From positions 7,358,001 to 7,422,000 of the forward strand of contig NZ_CP017174.1 of assembly GCF_006402735.1 (NCBI RefSeq): DNA of 64,000 nucleotides. Direction: 5' to 3'. Position numbers and translations under genes: made by a program. The notes under the pieces were generated by a model. It did no database searches. It was not told the DNA's origin and saw nothing but the letters and a program-made list of their open reading frames with translations. Shown one piece after another: positions 43,070 to 52,423 of the stretch (its first letter is position 1; each line of letters starts with the position of its first letter). This DNA comes from Myxococcus xanthus (GTDB lineage: Bacteria; Myxococcota; Myxococcia; Myxococcales; Myxococcaceae).

Positions 43070-44536
43070 ATGGCGAAAGCCCAGAGTATCGAGAAGCTTC
43101 TTCAGAGTGGCTCGGCGGAATGGAACCGGATGCGTAAGTCCGGCCAGGTCGCCACCGACCATACCGGCGCCACCTTCACTCAACTGTTCTCCGCCAACAC
43201 GGACCTGTCCGGACTGGGCCTCATCGGCTCGGAGTGGGACCGGTGCGACCTGTCCAAGGTCAACTTCCGGGACGCGGACCTTTCCAATGCCTACTTCCAC
43301 GGCGGCCGGCTCCAGGACTGCGACTTCCGGGGTGCGAACCTCGAAGGCGCGACGTTCGAAAAGCTGAAGCTGCTGCGGTGCGACTTCACGGGCGCCAAGG
43401 GGCTCGACGACATCGAGATGGACGACGTGGACATGGACCGCGTCGTCGGTCTGGACGGCGAGGAGGCCCCGCCGCCTCCTCCGCCCCCCGCCCAGGGCAT
43501 CACCGCCTTCACCCGTGAGCAACGGGAGAAGGCGCTGGGCGTACAGGCCGCCGCGGCGCTCCAGGGTGAGCCCGTTGGCGACGAGCTGCCCCCCTTCCGG
43601 CCCCAGGACCCTCCAGGCTCGCTCTTCTTCCGGGCGCTGAAGCGGATGGGCGTGCCCCCGCTGTGGGTGCTGGACGTGCCGGGCCTGCGCCCGCTCCTGC
43701 CGCAGCGGCTGCCCCCGGGCAGCTCGCTGGAGACGCTCTACCGCGAGGCGGTGAAGACGCGGCTGGAGAACAAGAAGCCCGCGGCGGACCCGGCGGTGGT
43801 GGACCGCGCGCAGAAGGCGCTCCGCATGGGCGCCAAGGACGCCCCGGTGGCGGCCATGTACCTGCGCGAGGTGGGCGTGCTGCCCCTGTTCCGCTTCTCC
43901 GCGGCGCAGGTGCTGAAGGGTGCGCTGCGGGAAGAGGTGGAGGTGGATGACCTGACGGGCTCCATCGACCCGCGCACCACGGGCGCGCTCCTGGAGCTGC
44001 GCTTGACGCACGAAGTCGTGGAGCACCTGCAGGAGGCGCGGCGCCGGCTGGCGGCCACGCAGCTCTACACGTCGCTCTTGGAGGCGGGCTTCAACCCGGA
44101 GAACAACTGGGACGAGGCGCTGGAGTCGAGCGACGCGTCGATGGAGCTGGCGCAGCTGGCCACGGGTGAGGACCGCAATGCCCTGCTGGAGGGCTTCCAG
44201 GTCTTCGCGGCGCTGCCGGACGAGGCCCGGCTGCGGCGGCTGGCCTACCTGGCCGAGTCCGTCACCAACCTGGAGCTGGTGAGCCGGCTGCCGGAGGGCA
44301 TGGAGCCGTCGTGGCTCACGGGCCCCGAGACGCGCGAGTGCCACGAGCGGGAGATGACGTACGTCCAGTCGCTGAAGGCGGAGGAGATTCCCGCCAAGGT
44401 GGCGGCGCTGGCGAAGGAAGAGCTGGGCGTGCCCGAGGGTGAAGTTCCCGAGGAGAGCGACGGCGACCTCTTCGTCCACCTGCGCTGTGACGTGTGTGGC
44501 AAGGAGAAGCTCATCGTCCAATCACCGGAGGAGTAG
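43070..44536 (+). CDS. Pentapeptide-repeat protein with large unknown C-terminal region
   Basis: The 488-residue product starts at the ATG at 43070. Residues 35-115 form a short run of pentapeptide repeats (ANTDLSGLGLIGSEWDRCDL, NFRDADLSNAYF, DFRGANLEGATF, DFTGAKGL), enough for about four coils. A Pro8 stretch links to about 340 residues of unknown helical sequence. Near the end, LFVHLRCDVCGKEKLI contains a CxxC that could bind metal if paired. No signal peptide, so cytoplasmic. I do not recognise the C-terminal region. It ends before a strong bidirectional terminator. Confidence 0.85.
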   Translation: MAKAQSIEKLLQSGSAEWNRMRKSGQVATDHTGATFTQLFSANTDLSGLGLIGSEWDRCDLSKVNFRDADLSNAYFHGGRLQDCDFRGANLEGATFEKLKLLRCDFTGAKGLDDIEMDDVDMDRVVGLDGEEAPPPPPPPAQGITAFTREQREKALGVQAAAALQGEPVGDELPPFRPQDPPGSLFFRALKRMGVPPLWVLDVPGLRPLLPQRLPPGSSLETLYREAVKTRLENKKPAADPAVVDRAQKALRMGAKDAPVAAMYLREVGVLPLFRFSAAQVLKGALREEVEVDDLTGSIDPRTTGALLELRLTHEVVEHLQEARRRLAATQLYTSLLEAGFNPENNWDEALESSDASMELAQLATGEDRNALLEGFQVFAALPDEARLRRLAYLAESVTNLELVSRLPEGMEPSWLTGPETRECHEREMTYVQSLKAEEIPAKVAALAKEELGVPEGEVPEESDGDLFVHLRCDVCGKEKLIVQSPEE

Positions 44537-44559
44537 CCGTCCGGTGCAGGTCGAGGCCC

Positions 44560-44605
44560 GCGGGGCCGCGGGGTCCGGGATACGTTCCGGACCTGGCGGC
44601 CCCGT
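44560..44605. terminator. Bidirectional terminator hairpin between convergent genes
   Basis: GCGGGGCCGC (44560-44569) pairs with GCGGCCCCGT (44596-44605), and an inner GGTCCGG/CCGGACC stem closes an 8-base loop. It is followed on the plus strand by GGTGTTTCT. It lies between the pentapeptide gene (stop 44536) and the MOSC gene (stop 44634). Confidence 0.65.
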
Positions 44606-44633
44606 GGTGTTTCTGGAGTAAGGGCTCGCGGTG

Positions 44634-45227
44634 CTACACGCCGGACGAAGGCAGCATGTACGTCACTGGCCTGGGCAGCAGCACCTTCACGGTGTCCCCA
44701 GCCCGGATGATGCCGGGGCGCTCCACCCAGGCCACCAGTCCCCGGCGCTGCCACGCCGCCTTCACGAAGCGACTCGCCAGCTTCTGCACGTCTGGATGAT
44801 GCGCCTCGATGACGCGTCCCGGGCCCGTGCAGGGCTCGTTCTCCCCTTCCACCACCAGCGTCGCGTCCTCGGGGAAGAACAGGCGCGTGCCCGGAGGCAG
44901 GTGCGTCAGCCGCGGCACGCCCGCCACTTCCAGGTTCGCGCCCAGCCATGACGCCAGCACGCGCGGAATGCCGAGCGCCTGCGCGACCTGCGCCAGCTCC
45001 TCGCTCGACACCAGTGAGAACTGCCGCGTGTTGCGGATGGGCGTCCCCTTGGGGAACCACGGCGTGCGCACGTCCGCCGCTCGCGTCAGGCCCGCGTGGC
45101 GGTCGCCCTCCAAGCCCTCGAAGGACACCCGCGCCTCGGGCAGCTCCTTCGTGACGAAGCTCTTGCGCTCGGTGCACACGAGGACGTGCACGATGCGTCC
45201 TTCCAGCTGCGGTGTCTTGCGGGCCAT
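44634..45227 (-). CDS. MOSC-domain protein
   Basis: The product is about 197 residues. MOSC markers are GLEGDRHAG, RNTRQFSLVS, ANLEVAGVPRL and the conserved cysteine in VVEGENEPCTGPG, which binds molybdenum-cofactor sulfur in this superfamily. It resembles stand-alone MOSC proteins (YiiM-like), implicated in sulfur transfer or reduction of N-hydroxylated bases. The ATG at 45227 is preferred because AAGG lies six bases upstream; an ATG two codons earlier (45233) touches that site. It begins 32 bases before the MBL gene stop on the same strand. Confidence 0.88.
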   Translation of the reverse strand: MARKTPQLEGRIVHVLVCTERKSFVTKELPEARVSFEGLEGDRHAGLTRAADVRTPWFPKGTPIRNTRQFSLVSSEELAQVAQALGIPRVLASWLGANLEVAGVPRLTHLPPGTRLFFPEDATLVVEGENEPCTGPGRVIEAHHPDVQKLASRFVKAAWQRRGLVAWVERPGIIRAGDTVKVLLPRPVTYMLPSSGV

Positions 45228-45264
45228 CGCCATCCTTCTACCGAACCCGGCCTCCCGCCGCCTG

Positions 45265-46242
45265 TCAGAACAGCCCGAGCTGCTGCGGCTTCCCGCCCAG
45301 CGGGCGCGCGTCCATCCCCGCGTCGCGCAGCGCCTGCGCCAACTCCTCCGCGAAACCGTGGCATGTCAGCACCTCCCGCGCCCCCGTGGCCTTCGCGTAG
45401 GACACCAGCCCGGGGAAGTCCGCGTGGTCCGACAGCGGGAAGGCCACGTCCGCGCCGTAACGCCGCACCGCGCCCCGGTCCACCGCCCACCCCGTCAACA
45501 CCGCCGTCGCCCGAGGCCACAGCGGCGCCAGTGCACCGCCCCGCGCGTGGTGCGGCGGGAAGAAGAGCACCTCCCCCGGCTCCACCTTCCCGTCGTAGCA
45601 ACGCAGATTTTCAATCGGTACGCCCAGCTCCGCGTAGAGCTGCGCCACCTCGTAGATGGAGGAATGCGCCACCAGTGGGAAGCCGCGTCCCGCCAGGTGC
45701 TTCATCGCCTCCTGGCTCTTGCCCAGCGGATAGCCCAGCAGCACCGGCACCGCGCCACGCTCCAACTGCATCCGCAGCCACTGCTCCACCTGCCCCAGCA
45801 CCTCCGGACGCGGCGGGAAGCGGTAGCGCGGATGACCAAAGGTGGACTCGATGACGAGCGTGTCGCACTCCGCCACCTCCGTCGCCTCGGCGGTGAGCGA
45901 CGGCGCCACGTTGAGGTCCCCGGTGTAGACGATGCGGCGCCCATCCGGCCGCGTCACGCGAAGCTGCGCGCTGCCCAGGATGTGACCCGCCGGTAGCAGC
46001 TCCAGCACCAGCGGACCCAGCTCGAAGGGCTGCCGGAAGGGCACCTCGCGCGGCTCACGCACCGGCCCCAGGCGATGCGTCATGAAACGCAGCGTCGCCG
46101 CCGTGGCGATGGTGCTCTCGTGACGGGCAATGTGGTCCGAATGCCCGTGACTCACGAAGCACAGCGGCGACTTGCGCTTCGCATCCAGGGACAGAGGGGT
46201 GCCCGTCAGGTGCATCCCGTTTCGCCGCAGCTCCACACTCAT
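45265..46242 (-). CDS. Metallo-beta-lactamase-fold exonuclease (ligase-associated type)
   Basis: The 325-residue product has SHGHSDH (residues 31-37) as the HxHxDH metal site, then LLPAGHILGSAQLRV, VYTGDLN, VIESTFGHPRY and a late SDHADF. This order matches the CPSF/SNM1-related ligase-associated DNA exonucleases and RNA 3'-end processing enzymes. The usual partners (ATP-dependent ligase, Lhr-type helicase) are not adjacent. Nucleic-acid hydrolysis is well supported; DNA versus RNA is not decided. The ATG at 46242 has a weak ribosome-binding site. Confidence 0.88.
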   Translation of the reverse strand: MSVELRRNGMHLTGTPLSLDAKRKSPLCFVSHGHSDHIARHESTIATAATLRFMTHRLGPVREPREVPFRQPFELGPLVLELLPAGHILGSAQLRVTRPDGRRIVYTGDLNVAPSLTAEATEVAECDTLVIESTFGHPRYRFPPRPEVLGQVEQWLRMQLERGAVPVLLGYPLGKSQEAMKHLAGRGFPLVAHSSIYEVAQLYAELGVPIENLRCYDGKVEPGEVLFFPPHHARGGALAPLWPRATAVLTGWAVDRGAVRRYGADVAFPLSDHADFPGLVSYAKATGAREVLTCHGFAEELAQALRDAGMDARPLGGKPQQLGLF

Positions 46243-46361
46243 GGGAAGGGCCCCGGGTATAGCGCGTCCACCCGCCGGTGGCCGCCTTCACTTCACCGCC
46301 CTGCCCGCCCGGCTGGTGGACAGGCCCGATTTGGCTTCACGCATGCCCCGCGACAGGGCCG

Positions 46362-47303
46362 CTACCGCGCTGGTGCCCTCGCGCGCCACCACCCCCAGGC
46401 CGCCGCGCCCACCTCCGACATCAACACGCCCGACAGGATGAGCGCGCCGCCCAGCCACTCGCGAGGCCCGAGCGTCTCGTAGCCCAGCAACACCGAGTAC
46501 AGCGCGGCGAACACCGACTCCAGCGAGTAGATGAGCGCCGCGCGCACCGCCGTGGTGCGCGCCTGCCCCCACGTCTGGAGGCTGATGGCCAGCGCGCTGG
46601 CGAACACCCCGCAGACGAGCACCGCCCCCACGAAGGACGGATGCCACACCACGCGCCGTTCCACGAAGGGCAGGCACAGCGCGGACAGCAGCGCCACCGT
46701 CCAGAGCTGCACCGCCACCAGCCCCAGCACGCCCTGCTTCGGCGCATGTCGCTCCGTCATGAGGATGTGGCACGCGTAAGCCACCGCGCAGCCCAGCGAC
46801 AGCACATCTCCGGACGACAGGCCGCCACTGCCAAGCCCCGCGTCGGGCTGCGTGAAGAGGTAGAGCCCCACCGCCGCGACGCCCACCCCCAGCAGCGAGG
46901 TGAACTTCGGCGCCTTCCGGTAGAGCACCATCGACAGCAGCGGCACCAGCAGCACGCACAGCCCGGTGATGAACGCCGAGCGCGAAGGCGTGGTGGTGGT
47001 GAGCCCCACCGTCTGCAGCGAGAACCCCAGGAAGAGAAAGGTCCCCAGCATCGTGCCACTGCGCAGGTTGCGCGCCGTCAGCACCTGCCGCCCCGCCAGG
47101 GCGCTCAACACCACCGCGCCCACGATGAAGCGCAGCGTGAGGAAGCTGAACGGGTCGCCATGCCCGAGCGCGTCCTTCACCACCACGAAGGTGATGCCCC
47201 AGAACGAAGTGATGAGCGCCAGCGCCCCATCCGCACGGAGTCGCTGCGACCGCGACGGGGTCTCCGTGGCGCCCCGCAGCATGTCGGATGTCGAGGTGCT
47301 CAT
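46362..47303 (-). CDS. EamA/DMT-family transporter
   Basis: The 313-residue product has ten predicted helices in two EamA halves (FWGITFVVVKDALG and LRFIVGAVVLSALAG in the first; ALIYSLESVFAALYSVLLGYETLG in the second). The family exports amino acids, metabolites or drugs; substrate unknown. The ATG at 47303 lacks a good ribosome-binding site, and the frame is open back to 47417, so the start is uncertain. It lies 114 bases downstream of the S26-like/GNAT gene on the same strand. Confidence 0.88.
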   Translation of the reverse strand: MSTSTSDMLRGATETPSRSQRLRADGALALITSFWGITFVVVKDALGHGDPFSFLTLRFIVGAVVLSALAGRQVLTARNLRSGTMLGTFLFLGFSLQTVGLTTTTPSRSAFITGLCVLLVPLLSMVLYRKAPKFTSLLGVGVAAVGLYLFTQPDAGLGSGGLSSGDVLSLGCAVAYACHILMTERHAPKQGVLGLVAVQLWTVALLSALCLPFVERRVVWHPSFVGAVLVCGVFASALAISLQTWGQARTTAVRAALIYSLESVFAALYSVLLGYETLGPREWLGGALILSGVLMSEVGAAAWGWWRARAPAR

Positions 47304-47417
47304 AGCGCGCAGTCCATCGGAGAGGATGACGCCGGGCTCGCCACGTGACGTCACGGCGGCCACGGCCGCGGGCTTTTTGACGCAGCCAGGGCGGCCGCGC
47401 AACCTCCGGAGGCGCAC

Positions 47418-48395
47418 CTACAGGGTGCGCTCGACGACGACCAGCCGCTTGGAGCGGCCCGTGGCGTCCCAGGCCTCGTTGGCCTGCTGGGTCAGCGTCG
47501 CGTCCGCTCGCCGGAACGCCAGCCGCTCGAACGTGCGCAGCGACGCCGTGTTGTCGTCGTCCACGTCCGCGAAGACGTGCGACTGCCCCTGGCGTCGTGC
47601 CTCCTCCATCAGGCACTCCAGCAGCCCCGTGGCCACGCCCATGCGTCGCACGCGGGGCGCCACCACCAGGGAGCGCACCCAGACGCCCTCTAGCTGCAAG
47701 CCCTCCTGCCGGTAGGAGTCCACCCAGGCGAAGCCGTGCATCCGTCCCTGGGCGTCGAAGGCGCCCGCCGCGGCCCCCCGGCGCCCCGCGTCTGGCAGAC
47801 CCCAGCGCTCGCGCAGCTGACGGCGCAGGAAACCCGGAGACACCACCAGCCGCTCACTGGCGAAGGCCAGGAGCGGGTCCAGGTCACCGGCCGTCAGGAG
47901 CCGCACCTCCAACGGCCCCACCAGGCGGCGACGAAGCGGCAGCGACCATCCGGCGAAGAGGAAGTCCCACACGCCCCGAGACACTATCCGGGTCCGGGGC
48001 CAGGCCCACGCCGTGGACGCGGCCTGCTGCGCCAGCCGCAGCGCCGGACGCAGCGGTCTGGGCAGCGGAACCACCCAGCGGCCCCTGCGGATGGCCACCA
48101 CCCGGCCCAGCGTCACGCCGCCCGGGGCGTCCTGGGGCCCCAGCAGCGAGGCCGTCCGCCACGGCTGCGTGGACACCACCACGTGCGCCACCAGCTCGCG
48201 CCCCTGCCGCATCAGCGCGACGTCCCCGGTCGCCAGCGAGCCCGGGCCACAGCGCATCACCCGCACCGAGTCCCCGGCCCGCAGCAGCGGAAACAGGCTT
48301 CGCCCCGCGCCACGCACCCACAGCCGGTGCCCCGGAGGCAGTGCCTCCAGCACGTCCAACAACACCTCTGCGGAGGAGGATCTGCGCGAAGGCAT
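47418..48395 (-). CDS. Fusion of an S24/S26 peptidase-like domain with a GNAT acetyltransferase
   Basis: The 325-residue product has two parts. Residues 10-125 resemble S24/S26 (signal-peptidase-like) domains: GRSLFPLLRAGDSVRV with Ser33 in the nucleophile position, LATGDVALMRQGRELVAHVVV with His71 where ER/archaeal-type enzymes use His, and a late TLGRVVAIRRG. Residues 170-325 are a GNAT fold with VWVRSLVVAPRVRRMGVATGLLECLMEEA (acetyl-CoA loop) and DDDNTASLRTFERLAFR. No membrane helix is obvious. The fusion suggests an enzyme that processes or acylates a small protein, but no peptide gene or biosynthetic cluster is seen. The start at 48395 has GAGG upstream. Confidence 0.78.
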   Translation of the reverse strand: MPSRRSSSAEVLLDVLEALPPGHRLWVRGAGRSLFPLLRAGDSVRVMRCGPGSLATGDVALMRQGRELVAHVVVSTQPWRTASLLGPQDAPGGVTLGRVVAIRRGRWVVPLPRPLRPALRLAQQAASTAWAWPRTRIVSRGVWDFLFAGWSLPLRRRLVGPLEVRLLTAGDLDPLLAFASERLVVSPGFLRRQLRERWGLPDAGRRGAAAGAFDAQGRMHGFAWVDSYRQEGLQLEGVWVRSLVVAPRVRRMGVATGLLECLMEEARRQGQSHVFADVDDDNTASLRTFERLAFRRADATLTQQANEAWDATGRSKRLVVVERTL

Positions 48396-48560
48396 GCACC
48401 CAGCCTCACGTGCTCCCCGGCCCTTGGGAGCACTCGCGAAATCTACCTGTTGCCCGGTACACACACCAACCGCTGGCGGTGCCGGACGGCTTCCACGCGT
48501 TCCCCGCGAGCCTCGGGAGCGAATAAGAGGAAGCCGCGCGCGAAGTGGGAGGAGGTGGCC

Positions 48561-49103
48561 ATGGACACAGCACAGGAAGGTTCAATGGCGCCTCGGCCTG
48601 GCTGGTGGAGCCGCCATTGGCGCTGGGTCCTTCCGCTGGGATGCCTGGGGCTCCTCGCCTCGTGTATCGGCCTGGGCGTGCTCGCCACGTACCTGGGCTT
48701 CTCCTCCCTGGGGCAGTCCGACGCGCACCGGGAAGCCGTGGCCATCGCCAGCGGCGACGCGCTGGTGCAGCGCGCGCTGGGGACGCCCATCGAAAGTGGC
48801 CTGCCCCGGCGCAGCTCCGTGCAGAGCCGCAACGGTGTCTCTCGCGCGCAGTTCTCCCTCCCGCTTGAGGGGCCCGACGGCAAGGGCACGCTGCACGCGC
48901 AGGGTGAGAAACGCGGAGACGGCCCCTGGCAGTTCAACAACCTCATCGTCGCCCTGAGCGACGGCACGCTCATCGACCTGCTCCGAGCCGAACCACTCAA
49001 GCGCCCTGAGCTGCCACTGCCCGCCGAGCCGCCTTACGCGGACCAGGCCCCGGAGCCCGGAAAAGTGGCGCCGCGCGACGCGGGCCGCGACATCGAGCTG
49101 TGA
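48561..49103 (+). CDS. Membrane-anchored Coa1-like protein
   Basis: The 180-residue product has one membrane helix at about residues 27-51, then a soluble domain: SDAHREAVAIASGDALVQRALGTPIESG, SRAQFSLPLEGPDGKGTLHAQGEK and WQFNNLIVAL. This pattern (hydrophobic anchor, LGxPI, GPxGxGxxxxxxxK, W) matches the cytochrome oxidase assembly protein Coa1 family, which in bacteria is a catch-all of membrane-anchored proteins. Function here unknown. ATG at 48561 with GGGAGGAGG upstream. It converges with etfA across a hairpin terminator. Confidence 0.75.
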   Translation: MDTAQEGSMAPRPGWWSRHWRWVLPLGCLGLLASCIGLGVLATYLGFSSLGQSDAHREAVAIASGDALVQRALGTPIESGLPRRSSVQSRNGVSRAQFSLPLEGPDGKGTLHAQGEKRGDGPWQFNNLIVALSDGTLIDLLRAEPLKRPELPLPAEPPYADQAPEPGKVAPRDAGRDIEL

Positions 49104-49115
49104 GGTGAAAATGCG

Positions 49116-49151
49116 AAGGGGCGGCGCGGGGAGGTCCCCACGTCGCCCCTT
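49116..49151. terminator. Terminator hairpin between convergent genes
   Basis: AAGGGGCG (49116-49123) pairs with CGCCCCTT (49144-49151), with further G-C and G-U pairs inside. On the minus strand it is followed by CGCATTTTC, so it mainly ends the ACAD-etfBA operon. It may also serve the Coa1-like gene that ends at 49103. Confidence 0.65.
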
Positions 49152-49180
49152 GCTTCAGGACACATCCGTGCCCTTCGGAA

Positions 49181-50146
<966 letters not shown>

Positions 50147-50182
50147 TTGGATGACTCCGTAGAGAGTGTGCGGAAGGGCCGC

Positions 50183-50980
50183 TCAGACGACCTTCGCCTC
50201 GTTGTGCAGCTTCTCGACCAGGGCAGGGACGTCCGCGACCTTGATGCCGGCCTTGCGCGCCGGGGGAGCGGACATCTTCAGGACCTGGATGGCGGGGGTG
50301 ACATCCACGCTCAGCTTGGCCGGCGTCAGCTCCTCGATGGGCTTGCTCTTCGCCTTCATGATGCCCGGGAGGCTGGCGTAGCGCGGCTGGTTGAGCCGCA
50401 GGTCCGTGGTGACGACGGCGGGCAGCTGGCACTCCACCGTGGCGAGCCCGTTGTCGACCTCGCGAATCACCTGCACGCTCTTCTTGTCGGCGGAGACGAC
50501 GATGGCGGGGACCTTGTTCTTCTCCTGCTCGCTCTCCATGGACTCCACCTTGGAGGCGAACGTGGCCTGGCCCCAGCCGAGGAACTCGGCGAGGTACTGG
50601 CCCACCTGGTTCTGGTCATCGTCGATGGACTGCTTGCCGAGGATGACGAGGTCCGGCTGCTCCTTCTCAACGACCTTCTGGAGCAGGGCCGCGATGCCGA
50701 GCTGGTCCACCGGACCGGTGTGGTTCACCCACACGGCGCGGTGCGCACCCATGGCCAGGGCGTGCCGGAGCTGCTCCTGCACTTCCTTGCCGCCGATGGA
50801 CACCACGACGACCTCGCCCTGGTGCTTCGCGACGAGCCGAAGTCCTTCTTCGACGCCGATTTCATCGAAGGGGTTGATCTTGTACTTCAGCCCCTCCTGA
50901 ACGATGCCCGAGCCATCCGGCTTGACCTTGATCTTCGACTCGGGGTCTTCCACGCGCTTGGCGGTGACGAGGATCTTCAC
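50183..50980 (-). CDS. etfB: Electron transfer flavoprotein beta subunit
   Basis: The 265-residue product has the family start VKILVTAKRVEDPESKIKVKPDG, the AMP-site region LAMGAHRAVWV and LVILGKQSIDDDQNQVGQYLAEFLGWGQ. It is the structural partner of EtfA and binds AMP rather than FAD. GTG start at 50980 with AAGGAGAAG upstream. It lies between the acyl-CoA dehydrogenase gene (117-base gap) and etfA. The sequence group (AMP-binding, QSIDDD) is the housekeeping fatty-acid type, not the bifurcating type. Confidence 0.96.
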   Translation of the reverse strand: MKILVTAKRVEDPESKIKVKPDGSGIVQEGLKYKINPFDEIGVEEGLRLVAKHQGEVVVVSIGGKEVQEQLRHALAMGAHRAVWVNHTGPVDQLGIAALLQKVVEKEQPDLVILGKQSIDDDQNQVGQYLAEFLGWGQATFASKVESMESEQEKNKVPAIVVSADKKSVQVIREVDNGLATVECQLPAVVTTDLRLNQPRYASLPGIMKAKSKPIEELTPAKLSVDVTPAIQVLKMSAPPARKAGIKVADVPALVEKLHNEAKVV

Positions 50981-51097
50981 GGCGGTGCTTCTCCTTACGG
51001 GGAGGAGTTTGGAATCTGGAAAAAACGGTCTGGGTTAATAGGCATTGGCGCGTCGCGGCGGCAATGGGAAACGGCCGCCAGACGCGGTGCCGCGGCG

Positions 51098-52234
51098 CTA
51101 CTTGAACAGTTCCCGCGCGATGACGAGCCGCTGAACCTGGCTGGTGCCCTCGTAGACCTGGATGAGCTTGGCGTCGCGCATCAGCTTCTCCACGGGGTAC
51201 TCCTTGATGTAGCCGTAGCCGCCGTACACCTGGACGGCGTCGGTGGCGACCTTCATGGCCATGTCCGCGGCGAAGCACTTCGCGTAGCTGGACTGGAGGG
51301 AGTTGCGCTTGCCCTCGTCCAAGAGCCACGCGCTCTCGTAGGTGAGCATGCGCGCCGCGTGGGTGTTCATGGCCATGTCGGCAATCATGAACTGGATGGC
51401 CTGGTGCTCGATGATGGGCTTGCCGAAGGTGCGGCGCTGCGTGGAGTACTCCATGGAGTGCTCCAGCGCGGCGCGGGCGATGCCCACGGAGAACATGGCC
51501 GTCAGCGGGCGGCTGTTGTCCAGCGTGGCCATGGCGATGGCGAAGCCCTGACCCTCTTCGCCAATGCGGTTGGCCACCGGGACGCGCACGTCCTCGAACG
51601 TCAGCGACACCGTCTCGCTGGCACGCTGGCCCATCTTGTTCTCGTGCTTGCTGACGGAGAGCCCTTCGGGGCGGCCCTCCACCACGAAGCAGGTGATGCC
51701 CTTGTGCTTCCTGCCCTTATCCACCGTGGCGAACACCGTGTACTGGCTCGCCTGGCCGCCGTTGGTGATGAAGCACTTGGCGCCGTTGAGGACGTAGTGG
51801 TCTCCGTCCAGCCGCGCCGTGGTCTGCATGTTGGCCACGTCGCTGCCGGCCTCGGGCTCCGTGAGACAGAACGAGGAGAACTTCAGCTTCTCCGTGAAGG
51901 GCGTGAGCAGCCGCTTCTTCTGCTCCTCGGTCGCGTGGAGGATGATGGGGAGGTTGGCCAGGTCGTTGGCGATGATGGACGTCGCCACGCCCGCACAGCC
52001 CCAGCTCAGCTCCTCCGCGACGATGGTCTGGTCCAGGTGGGACAGGCCCACGCCGCCGTACTCGGCGGGTATCGCCATGTTGAGCAGCCCCAGCTCCCAC
52101 GCGGTCGTCAGCAAATCGAGTGGGAAGGTGGCCGTCTCGTCGTAGTGGGCGGCCTTCGGACGCACCACTTCGCGGGCGAACTTGCGTGCCGCGTCCTGCA
52201 GCGCGCGCTGGGCGTCGGTGAGCTGGAATTCCAT
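51098..52234 (-). CDS. Acyl-CoA dehydrogenase (short/branched-chain type)
   Basis: The 378-residue standard ACAD starts at MEFQLTDAQRALQ (ATG at 52234). It has FCLTEPEAGSDVANM, KCFITNGGQA, QRRTFGKPIIEHQAIQ and the C-terminal VYGGYGYIKEYPVEKLMRDAKL followed by QVYEGTSQVQR, which holds the catalytic Glu of short-chain/butyryl-type enzymes. It oxidises acyl-CoA and hands electrons to the EtfBA pair encoded just downstream. A 22-bp palindrome (52258-52279) just upstream of the start is probably an operator. An in-frame extension to 52285 runs through that palindrome and is unlikely to be coding. Confidence 0.94.
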   Translation of the reverse strand: MEFQLTDAQRALQDAARKFAREVVRPKAAHYDETATFPLDLLTTAWELGLLNMAIPAEYGGVGLSHLDQTIVAEELSWGCAGVATSIIANDLANLPIILHATEEQKKRLLTPFTEKLKFSSFCLTEPEAGSDVANMQTTARLDGDHYVLNGAKCFITNGGQASQYTVFATVDKGRKHKGITCFVVEGRPEGLSVSKHENKMGQRASETVSLTFEDVRVPVANRIGEEGQGFAIAMATLDNSRPLTAMFSVGIARAALEHSMEYSTQRRTFGKPIIEHQAIQFMIADMAMNTHAARMLTYESAWLLDEGKRNSLQSSYAKCFAADMAMKVATDAVQVYGGYGYIKEYPVEKLMRDAKLIQVYEGTSQVQRLVIARELFK

Positions 52235-52257
52235 GGGGACCTCGTGACGGGTTCGGC

Positions 52258-52279
52258 TCGTTGACTCGGGAGTCAACGA
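52258..52279. promoter_or_regulatory. Perfect palindromic operator upstream of the ACAD-etfBA operon
   Basis: TCGTTGACT (52258-52266) and AGTCAACGA (52271-52279) are perfect inverted 9-mers around CGGG, lying 24 bases before the ATG at 52234. TTGACT also resembles a -35 element. TetR-type regulators of fatty-acid use bind palindromes of this kind; the regulator is not in the window. Confidence 0.6.
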
Positions 52280-52350
52280 ATACATGCCGCGGCGCGAAAT
52301 CGCCAGTGCAACCCACCGGGAACCGGAGGAGGACGGGCTCCATTTTTCTC

Positions 52351-52388
52351 AAAAAAACAGGCCCCAACCCCGCAGAGGGATTGGAGCC
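52351..52388 (-). terminator. Intrinsic terminator of the transaldolase gene
   Basis: On the minus strand GGCTCCAATCCC (52388-52377) pairs with GGGGTTGGGGCC (52371-52360), 12 pairs including G-U, around the loop TCTGC, followed by TGTTTTTTT (52359-52351). This is a textbook rho-independent terminator, 36 bases after the transaldolase stop. Confidence 0.9.
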
Positions 52389-52423
52389 AAGAAAACCGAC
52401 GTTAGTCTGTATTTCCGGAGGGT

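Noticed and set aside
47345..47354. Perfect palindrome GTGACGTCAC upstream of the DMT transporter
   Set aside because: Ten bases of GC-rich palindrome are expected by chance in a window of this size, and there is no second half-site or conservation evidence.
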